A stretch of 64,000 bases of DNA, from positions 49,131,001-49,195,000 of the forward strand of contig CM045731.1 of NCBI GenBank assembly GCA_024760905.1. The letters are read 5' to 3'. Positions 1 through 64,000 of this stretch are shown here, piece after piece (the first letter of the stretch is position 1; the number at the start of each line of letters is the position of its first letter). The stretch comes from Plotosus lineatus (taxonomy: Eukaryota; Chordata; Actinopteri; Siluriformes; Plotosidae). A model generated the notes under the pieces. The model was not told where the DNA came from and searched no databases. It saw only the letters and a program-made list of their open reading frames with translations. The position numbers were made by a program, and so were the translations under genes.

Positions 1-113
1 GGTTTAAACATACGTTCCTCTCTAAAGAATGCCCTGTAACGACTTACAAACAAATTCATCTAACGAACGGCCGTCCTGAACCTAACTTGTTATTAACCTG
101 GGGAGCGTCTGTA
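1..113 (-). mobile_element. end of TACAGACG-type DNA element
   Basis: Ends GGGGAGCGTCTGTA with the preceding GAACGGCCGTCCTGAACC, matching the right ends of the copies finishing at 19493, 33165 and 44619. The other end lies outside the window. Confidence 0.6.
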
Positions 114-446
114 CACACACATACAGATGGTATTGCATGAGAAAAAGACGGCAAACATACTGCACATACGCGAGCGCACACGGGCAGATGCGCTTGCACG
201 CACAGATGCAACAATGCATCCAATTTTGATGGGAGATTTTGGGTTGTTGTTTTTTGTTTTGTATTTGTTTCGGGGTTTTTTTTTCGCATAATTGGTCTTG
301 TTTTTGTGACATTTTCTGTAACTTTCCCCCCTATTCTTCCTTAATTTCCTTATTATTTAATTCAATGAATATTTATTTATTTATTTTTTTTAAAAACCGC
401 AATGCACTGAAGCCGCAGTGATTGAGGCGTGAAGTAGCGAGGGATC

Positions 447-450
<4 letters not shown>
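114..450 (-). mobile_element. Tigger-like element fragment (GGGATCCCTG end)
   Basis: Reverse orientation copy of the elements starting at 18142 and 36241: AT-rich middle, then AACCGCAATGCACTGAAGCC and a terminal GAGGGATCCCTG. The terminal TA appears changed to TG where the (TG)n repeat starts. Confidence 0.6.
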
Positions 451-533
<83 letters not shown>

Positions 534-593
534 TTATATATATATATACATTTATATATATATATACATTTATATATATATATATATATATAT

Positions 594-672
<79 letters not shown>

Positions 673-685
673 TTATATATATATA
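449..685. repeat. (TG)n then (TA)n microsatellite block
   Basis: TG repeat 449-492 passing into TA repeats to about 685 with several ACATTTATA interruptions. Apparent long reading frames with Tyr-Ile or Cys-Val alternation here are repeat artefacts. Confidence 0.95.
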
Positions 686-735
686 AAAACAAAAATAAAA
701 GGACAGGACAAAGACTTTCTATTGGAACTCCATTT

Positions 736-790
736 ATCACTACAGATCTGTTTCGAGGGTTGGTGAAACCATCCTCTCTCTTCAGGTTAT
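736..790 (-). ncRNA. candidate hammerhead ribozyme (- arm)
   Basis: Mirror copy. On the minus strand the core CTGAAGA lies at 785-779, the GAAA box at 754-751, stem III at 751-742 and the predicted cut is after the A opposite 741. Stem I (790-786 with 740-736) has one mismatch, so this copy is probably weaker than the + copy. Confidence 0.55.
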
Positions 791-831
791 TATAGAAGAA
801 GAGAGTATAGAAGATTATAGATTCTTCTATA

Positions 832-886
832 ATCACCTGAAGAGAGAGGATGGTTTCACCACCCCTCGAAACAGATCTGTAGTGAT
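832..886 (+). ncRNA. candidate hammerhead ribozyme (+ arm)
   Basis: Stem I ATCAC (832-836) pairs with GTGAT (882-886). Core CTGAAGA at 837-843 fits CUGANGA. Stem II 844-854 with 858-867 has one A-C mismatch and one bulged A, loop TTC. GAA at 868-870 is the second core box. Stem III ACAG (871-874) with CTGT (877-880). Cleavage triplet GTA, predicted cut after A881. Hammerheads with short stem III are known from Penelope-like retroelements. Activity is inferred, not shown. Confidence 0.7.
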
Positions 887-934
887 AAATGGAGTTTCAA
901 TAGAAAGTCTTTGTCCTGTCCTTTTATTTTTGTT

Positions 935-1685
935 ATTTGCTCTACCAAAAAGTATTGAGCACTCTCCTACGGAAGGATCTACTCAGAAAATCCTCTATAT
1001 ATATATATAAAACCACTGCACCAGTATACTTCTGTGTATGTAGCTGTGTATATAGCTGCTCGTGTTTCACTGACCCCTTTTAGAGACCTCATCCTGTTCA
1101 TGGCCTTTTGTCACTGTGACAGCGGGATGATGTGTTTTGGGTGGATGAGTTTGAATGAAGTATGGAGATTGTTGGTGATGGAGGCTGTCAGTGGCTCTTT
1201 CACGATAAACATCATTTGTTTCTTTGCCCTTGAGAGGTCTATTACATGCTTGGGCACTCGGCCTGAATCTGGCATTCTTGTCTTCCTATCTCCACCTGTA
1301 CTTTCTCATAAATATCCAACAGGCTAGAGATAAGGTGGAAGCATGTTTATGTGTTAGGGCACCACAGTGGTGTAAATTATTGGTCAGAATGTAGGGATTC
1401 AGGTTTTCTAAAGGAAGTACAAGTTTATATATTTTCCTATGTTCTATATAACCATTTATATAGTAAAACTAATTCACAGTAACTTGTATTGTCGATGTGC
1501 TAACTTCAATAAAAGAAATAATAAAAACATTTTAAAATACGTTATGCTCATTATTATATGGCAACAATCTGATTGGCTGTCTAATAGTTTTTGACACCTT
1601 GTGTTCATATAATAAATAACATATTAACCTTGTTAATTTGGTCAGTACATACAGGGAAATTGCAGATCTAAGCCTTGCTGCATCA
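935..1685. other. no recognised gene
   Basis: Mixed AT-rich sequence with a short TA run near 995-1010 and an open frame at 1034-1327 that matches no family I know. Nothing supported. Confidence 0.4.
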
Positions 1686-1950
1686 GAGCAGGTGGCACAG
1701 TGGTGAGCATGTCTGCCACAACATCATGGGTTCGAGTCTCTGGCTTGGGTGTTTGAGAAATTTGATTGTTCTTCCTATGTTTGCATGTGCTTTCTCTGGG
1801 CACTCTAATTTCCTCCCAGAGTCCAAAGACATGCACATTTAGTTAACTGGCTATTCCAGATTGACTCTAGATGTGAGTAGGAGTGTGAATGTGTGTCCGT
1901 TCATCCTGCAATGGTCTGGTGGCCTGTTCCAGCCTCCTCCAAACCAAGTA
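1686..1950 (+). mobile_element. tRNA-derived SINE, family A, diverged
   Basis: tRNA-like head GGTGGCACAGTGGTGAGCAT with B-box GGGTTCGAGTC, then the core GTCCAAAGACATGCACATTTA and the tail around GCAATGGTCTGGTGGCC. Confidence 0.75.
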
Positions 1951-2205
1951 GGATTAAGTGTTTTTCAGGAAATGTGTGAGCCTCGATGCACTGACCTTGC
2001 TGTCACCCTTTTAATGCTTCAAAACTTTGGTCTGGAATTTCCTTGTACTGACTGCATACTTGCTTAAAAAGTAGTATGTATTTAAGCAAGAGAAGCAGGC
2101 AGTCATTCTTAAAGTGATACTTTCTATTTAGAAATGCTTCTTTAACTTCGATAGAAGGACGTTTGCAGTGTCAGAAAATTTTCCAAACGGTGACAACTTT
2201 ACTTT

Positions 2206-4755
2206 TTGGGAGGGTGTTGGAGAACGCTCCCTCGGGAGACTCGCTCGTTGTCTTGGGAGACTTCAACGCCCATGTGGGCAACAATAGTGTGACCTGGAAG
2301 GGTGTGATCGGTAGGTACGGCCTCTCCAGTCTGAATCCGAATAGTGTTTCGTTGTTGGACTTCTGTGCTCGTCATAGTTTGTCTATTACGAACACCATGT
2401 TCGAACATAAGGGTGTCCATAAGCGCACTTGGCACCAGGACACCCTAGGTCGCAGTTCGATGATTGACTTTGTAGTCGTGTCATCGGACTTGCGACCATA
2501 TGTTCTGGACACTCGGGTGAAGAGAGGAGCTGAGCTGTCTACCGATCACTACCTGGTGGTGAGTTGGCTTCGGTGGTGGGGGAGGTTGCCTTCCAGACCT
2601 GGCAGGCCCAAACGTGTAATCAGGGTCTGCTGGGAACGTTTGGCTGACTCCCCTGTCCGAGAGGCCTTTAACTCCCACCTCCAGCAGAGCTACAACCACG
2701 TTCCGGAGGAGGCGGGGGACATGGAATCCGAATGGGCCATGTTTCGTGCCTCCATTGCTGAGGCGGCAGCCCATAGCTGTGGCTGTAAGGTCGTCGGTGC
2801 TTGTCGTGGCGGTAATCCCCGAACCCAGTGGTGGACACCTGCGGTGAAGGGGGCCGTCCAGCTGAAGAAGGAGGCCTATCGGGTTTTATTAGCCTGTGGG
2901 ACTCCTGAGGCAGCAAACGGGTACCGGCAGGCCAAACGTGCTGCAGCCGAGGCTGTCGCAGATGCAAAATCTCGGGCGTGGGAGGAGTTCGGTGAGGGCC
3001 TGGAGAGTGATTATCAGTTGGCCTCCAAAAGGTTCTGGGCCACCATCCGACGCCTCAGGAGGGGGAAGCAGTTCTTCACAAACACTGTTTACAGTGGAGG
3101 TGGGGAGCTGCTTACCTTGACTGGGGATGTTGTTGAGAGGTGGAGGGAATACTTTGAGGACCTTCTCAATCCCACCAACACGCCCTCCGTGGAAGAGGAA
3201 GACCCTGGGGGTTCGGGTGAGGGTCCGCCCATCACTGGAGTGGAGGTCACTGGGGTTGTCAAAAAGCTCCTCGGGGGTCGAGCTCCGGGGTTGGATGAGA
3301 TCCGCCCGGAATATCTCAGGGCTCTGGATGTTGTAGGACTGTCTTGGTTGACACGTCTCTGCAACATCGCGTGGTCATCAGGGGCTGTACCTCTGGATTG
3401 GCAAACTGGGGTGGTGGTCCCAATTTTTAAGAAGGGGGACCGGAGGGTGTGTTCCAATTATCGGGGAATTACACTCCTCAGCCTACCTGGGACAGTCTAT
3501 GCAGGGGTACTAGAGAGGAGGATCCAACCGATAGTCGAACCTCGGATTCAGGAGGAACAATGTGGTTTTCGTCCTGGCCGCAGCACTCTTGACCAACTCT
3601 ATACGCTCCACAGGATTCTGGAGGGGGCATGGGAGTTTGCCCAATCTGTCCACATGTGCTTTGTGGATTTGGAGAAGGCTTTCGACCGTGTCCCTCGAAC
3701 GATCTTGTGGGGCGTGCTCCGAGATTACGGCGTTCCGGATCCGTTGCTACGAGCTATTCGGTCGCTGTATCACCGGAGCCAGAGTTTGGTCCGTATTGGT
3801 AACAGCAGGTCGGATTCGTTTCCAGTGGGAGTTGGAGTCCGCCAAGGCTGTCCTTTGTCACCGATTCTGTTCATAATTTTTATGGACAGAATTTCTAGGC
3901 GCAGTCGAGGCGATGAGGGGTTCTGGTTTGGTGGTCATCGGATATCATCTCTGCTTTTTGTGGATGATGTTGTCCTCTTGGCTTCATCAAGTCGGGCCCT
4001 CCAGCTGTCATTGGAGCGATTCGCAGCTGAGTGCGAAGCAGCCGGGATGAAGATCAGTACCTCCAAGTCCGAGGCCATGGTTCTCAGTCGGACAAGGATG
4101 GAATGCACCCTCCGGGTCGGGAATGAGGTCCTGCCCCAAGTGGAGAAGTTTAAGTATCTTGGGGTCTTGTTTACGAGTGAGGGAAGGATGGAGCGAGAGA
4201 TCGACAGACGGATTGCTGCAGCCTCTGCTGTTAATCGGTGCCTGTACCGGTCCGTCGTGGGGAAGAAGGAGCTGAGCCGCAAGGCAAAGCTCTCAATTTA
4301 CCAGTCGATCTACGTTCCAACCCTCACCTATGGTCACGAGCTTTGGGTAATGACCGAAAGAACAAGATCACAGATACAAGCGGTTGAAATGAGCTTCCTT
4401 CGCCGGGTGGCGGGGTTCTCCCTTAGAGATAAGGTGCGAAGCTCTGTCATCCGGGGAGAGCTCGGAGTCGATCATCTGCTCCTCCGCATTGAGAGGGGCC
4501 AGTTGAGGTGGCTCGGGCATCTGGTCAGAATGCCCCCCGGACGCCTCCCTGGTGTGGTGTTTCGGGCATGTCCAACTGGGAAGAGACCCCGGGGTCGACC
4601 TAGAACACGCTGGAGGGACTATGTCTCTCGGCTTGTCTGGGACCGCCTGTGTCCCCCCGGGAGAGTTGGAGGAAGTGGCTCGGGAGAGGGACGTCTGGAC
4701 CTCTTTGCTGAGGTTGCTGCCCCCGCGACCCGACCCTGGACTAAGCGGAAGAAGA
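2206..4755 (+). pseudogene. LINE endonuclease (partial) and reverse transcriptase
   Basis: Open frame from truncated AP-endonuclease ([24 protein letters not shown]) through [94 protein letters not shown]. The catalytic box is FVDD (3957-3968) where the second copy has FADD. Two bases are missing near 4650 relative to the other copy, so the last 45 residues run in the wrong frame. The upstream ATG at 2163 is host sequence. Not able to self-mobilise without its 5' half. Confidence 0.9.
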
Positions 4756-4776
4756 TGATGATGATGATGATGATGA
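2206..4776 (+). mobile_element. RTE-clade LINE, 5'-truncated, with 15-bp target duplication
   Basis: Flanked by perfect TGACAACTTTACTTT at 2191-2205 and 4777-4791. It ends in a (GAT)n/(ATG)n tract, as is usual for RTE elements. Starts within the endonuclease. About 95 percent like the copy at 41288-44435 by eye. Confidence 0.92.
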
Positions 4777-4791
4777 TGACAACTTTACTTT

Positions 4792-5465
4792 CTTAATTGA
4801 TGCAGTAATTCTCATTTTCTAAGCTGCTAATCCTTAGTCGGGTCGCAGCGAGGCTTGACACAGTAATACAACTATAATAAGACAAAAAATACTTTACATA
4901 TGCTTGATATGTGGTTCTTTAAGAAATCAAATATAAGATTTTGACCGATAAGCCATAGCATCAAAACCACCTGACTGGTCTGTGGCGAGGCAGCCCCAAG
5001 CTGCAGTCCACTGTATGTTCTGACTTGTTTCTTCCATAGCCAGCATTAAGTGTTTCGGATGTTTGTTGGAGCAGAACAGATGTACTAGTCGTCACTCTAT
5101 ACACATATTAACTGGTGCCAGTTCACTGGTTGCTCTTCCTCAGTTCACTTTTGGGAGCTATTAACCACTGCATACCACGAGAACCAAACAAAAGACCCGA
5201 TGAATACACCAGGTCATTTATTCATCACAGTGTATCTCATGTTCATGTCACTCCTGACATTTGCTCATTTTTCTTGCTTGCAGCATTTCAGCTTCAAGTG
5301 ACTGTTCACCTAATACATCCCGCCCTTGGCAGGTGCTGTTGTAAAGACATAACTGGTTATTTACTTCACCTGTCAGGGATCATCAGGTTTTTTTTTAATG
5401 TTGTGCTTGATTGGTGTCTATGAGAGGAATTTAATACTTTAATAAAAATGCTCACTGTCTCATGC
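4792..5465. other. no recognised feature
   Basis: Unique-looking, no exon, no obvious repeat apart from short fragments (TCGGGTCGCAGCGAGGC near 4838). Confidence 0.4.
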
Positions 5466-5580
5466 ACTTATTCATTTGTTGAAACGTTTAATCCTGTTCG
5501 GGTTGCAGGGAAGCGGAAGCCTATCTCATCCTACACTGGGCAGGGTTCACCCTGAACAGCTCTGCAGACCAACGCAAGGC

Positions 5581-5628
<48 letters not shown>

Positions 5629-5805
5629 CTGACCACACTCATGTCCATAACTGGGGTCAATTTGGACCAGCCAGTTAGCCTAATGTACATGTCTTTGGAC
5701 TGTTGGAGGAAACTGGAGTACTCAGAGGAAACCCACACTCACACTCAATGCAGAAACACCTGAGCCCAGGACTCGTACCCAAGACCTAAATAGCAAACCA
5801 TATGT
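5466..5805 (-). mobile_element. SINE family A with (CA)n
   Basis: Reverse orientation: tail GTTCGGGTTGCAGGGAAG, core with GTTAGCCTAATGTACATGTC and GGAGGAAACTGGAG, head remnant GGACTCGTACCCAAGACC. Internal (CA)n at 5583-5627. Confidence 0.8.
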
Positions 5806-6301
5806 TTTTTTGTTGTTGTTTTTTTTTTTAATAAATACTTGATGTTTTTCTTACTTTTGCTGTAGCTTTGTGGGGAAACCAGAAGTGTCTGCCGTTCATA
5901 TATGATTATTGAATATTATTCATGAATTAAAAATAGAAGGCAAGAATGAGCCTGAAGTATTAATATCTTGTTTAATGTTGGTTTATTTTGGAATAGAAAG
6001 TCATCCACAAGAACTACTTGATTAAATGCTTGCTCTGAGCAATAACTGAAGTTTTTGAGATGAACAAAGGCCTGCTTTGTTTTTCGGTGGACATTTAGAT
6101 GGGTAGATTGGTGTAGTCGAATCCACCTTATGCCGAGGATGAGCTCATGCGACAGGATGTTCAATTGAGGTCATGGGCTCTGAGGTCGGGACGGGAGGGT
6201 AGAGTGTGTCAATCTCAGAGAGAATGGAAACATTTCTGTGTGGTCGTCTGCATAGTTACAAGCCGGTGTGGGCTGATACTTGACTGTTTGCTGTCTTTCA
6301 G

Positions 6302-62346
<56,045 letters not shown>

Positions 62347-63576
62347 CCCCTTCCTAAATTTCCTCTCACAATCTGTCCCTAATTCAGAAGGTTGTTAAAT
62401 TCTTTTTTGTTATTTTTTGCATCCTCCCTAAAACCCTGCATGCCATGGGACACATGCATGAGCCTCCATTTTGTCCACATAGCACCACCTCATTTACTAA
62501 TCTGTGGGCTGTAGGAATGAAATGGTGTTGGTCTGGGATCAGTTGTATGGATGCTAGATCGAGGAACTGATCATGGGTCATCCCTCTGAACTAGGCTTTT
62601 CTTCCTTCACTTTTAATTGAATAATAAAATTATCATTGTAAATTATTAAATAGTGGGCGATGTGAATAATTATAATGTTTCATCGACACCTCAGAACAAC
62701 TAATTTTATTCAACCTAGCCGAATCCTTAGTACTGTATTGTGTTTTCCTTACATTTACCAGGAAATTAGTTCCACCCCAAATCAGAACAACACATCACTC
62801 GGCCATTATCCCTGAGAAGTCTGGTACGAGACTAAATATTTTATGATGTTAAACATATACAGTACTCATGTTCCGCTAGTTCCCTTTTAACACTGTCCTA
62901 CCTGCATCTCAAATAAAATGAGAAAAAAGAACGCGTGGAGAACACAACCCTCTGCCAAGCCCAGAAAATCCCCATATGAACCAAATCATCCGACCTCGAA
63001 ATGTTAAAGAATCCTTTAAAAAAATTCCTGGATCCAGAATTTGATCCAGATCATCTCCAGAAGTTTCCTTGTCCAAAGCCCTGCCTCTGTTAGAAATTTC
63101 TTGAAGATCCGGATGCCATTTTTGGGGTAATTCTAATGCGCAAACGCACAGACTGTGTGTACAACATAACTTGGCCGAGCTAAAATTAGTTGTTGTTTTT
63201 TTTTTTTAAATGAGCTACTAATCAACTAAACATACATAATAATATCCAAAACAATTGTTAGGTTTAAGGGTGTGGTTTACATTTTAAATCTGTAGTGTAC
63301 ACAATTTTAGTGGCAGTTGGGGACAATTGGTGGTCAGTCAGCTGGGCTCAATCTTCACCTGAGGGTAGAGTTAGACTGTAACGAAATGTACCTGGACATA
63401 TGAACGAGAATACCTGAGAAGGGAAACTGGGATGTGTGTGTTCATCTATCAGCCTTGCAAAGTCTTTCCAAGGGGATTCCAGCAGACGGACCAAGCTGAA
63501 GCACTGTATTAATTTAATGTCCAGAAAATATTTCCAAATGCTAGTTTTATATTTTGAATGTTGGTCACAATAAAAA

Positions 63577-63578
<2 letters not shown>
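62347..63578 (+). other. fmnl3: fmnl3 3' UTR and downstream candidates for polyadenylation
   Basis: No coding signal. AATAAA hexamers occur at 62623-62628, 62912-62917 and 63569-63574. Which is used cannot be decided here. The third is followed after a few bases by a run of 37 A (63579-63615). Confidence 0.55.

Positions 63579-63615
<37 letters not shown>
63579..63615. repeat. A37 run
   Basis: 37 A in a row, 5 bases after an AATAAA. Confidence 0.95.
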
Positions 63616-63618
<3 letters not shown>

Positions 63619-64000
63619 CTGACTCAGAGATCTAGTGCATCAGTCAGTTGTTCTGTGTCATCCCCCGAAGTTTGGCTTGTGCAACGGTTCTCACAGTTTC
63701 ATATCTAACCTGCTAAATTTCATTTTCTCTGTCATTCCTTCCCACATTATGAACAAATTCCTCCTACATTTCCAACAGAGCAGAGGACTGAGCTGAATAA
63801 ATATGGGCCTTTACTAAATGGAGGGTAAGAAGGGCAGCACAACGTCCGGCTTCATGAGGCAGCCTGCTTTGCAGCCCGTTAAAATTAAATGTGCCTGATA
63901 CAATTAAAAGGCCTATATATATTTTTTTTAAATGTACAGTGTGTAAAATTTTGGAGAATCTGTTATCAGAAATTATGTATGTCATTAATAAATAATGTCT
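63616..64000. other. no recognised feature
   Basis: Downstream of the gene; no exon or repeat recognised. Confidence 0.35.

Larger units (their letters stand above)
688..934. repeat. large inverted repeat, 113-bp arms, 21-bp loop
   Basis: Arms 688-800 and 822-934 are reverse complements with only a few mismatches, centred at 811. Each arm holds a hammerhead-like motif facing away from the centre. 935-1000 continues with a sequence resembling ends of Penelope-like elements from memory (CTACCAAAAAGTATTGAGC), which is weak evidence. Confidence 0.9.

Noticed and set aside
373..836. Open frames of Tyr-Ile or Cys-Val repeats
   Set aside because: Direct translation of TA and TG microsatellites; no gene features.
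1034..1327. 97-codon open frame, somewhat hydrophobic
   Set aside because: No homology recognised, no splice or conservation support, chance length in AT-rich DNA.
1690..1740. tRNA gene candidates (A and B boxes), here and at about 40 other places
   Set aside because: All continue into shared SINE bodies and tails; acceptor stems do not pair. They are tRNA-derived SINE heads.
2163..2205. ATG at 2163 as start of the LINE protein
   Set aside because: It lies in host DNA before the insertion; the element is 5'-truncated at 2206.

Overview
The window is vertebrate genomic DNA, almost certainly from a ray-finned (teleost) fish. It has large introns full of CA/TA microsatellites, several tRNA-derived SINE families typical of fish, a Tc1-like transposon, hAT and pogo/Tigger-like elements, and RTE-type LINEs. 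Species cannot be named from the sequence.

The only host gene I can support is one formin, encoded on the + strand in 25 coding exons from 6302 to 62346. Joined exons give 3027 nt (1008 codons plus stop) with no internal stop and matching phases at every junction. The order is GTPase-binding/FH3 armadillo region (exons 1-11), coiled coil (11-13), a short proline-rich FH1 (13-14), FH2 actin-nucleating domain (15-23) and a DAD/WH2-like tail ending DESNC. The tail and the [19 protein letters not shown] start of FH2 identify it as formin-like 3 (fmnl3). The first coding exon (N-myristoylation site, about 40 residues in relatives) is not seen and probably lies upstream of base 1. The last exon and 3' UTR are inside the window.

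Nearly everything else is transposable-element sequence lying before or inside the gene. 1-450: ends of two TA-flanked DNA elements. 449-685: microsatellites. 688-934: a 113-bp-arm inverted repeat whose two arms each fit a hammerhead ribozyme core. 2206-4776: a 5'-truncated RTE LINE with a 15-bp target duplication. 14593-16452: a Tc1 element interrupted by a SINE. 18142-19620: a Tigger-like element carrying a second DNA element. 19640-23440: a LINE ending in a zinc finger. 31955-34057: a TTA-flanked element with TTCCG-rich ends. 36241-39262: a pile-up of Tigger-like and LINE fragments with inverted repeats. 40367-44619: a DNA element split by a nearly complete RTE LINE, starting 23 bp after an fmnl3 exon. 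53817-54540: a further Tigger-like element. 56515-57490: two hAT elements with 8-bp duplications. About 40 SINE copies are scattered throughout.

The most interesting points are the hammerhead pair, the pseudoknot-capable 5' end of the RTE copy, and an fmnl3 intron with a GC donor whose acceptor is a pure TG repeat.
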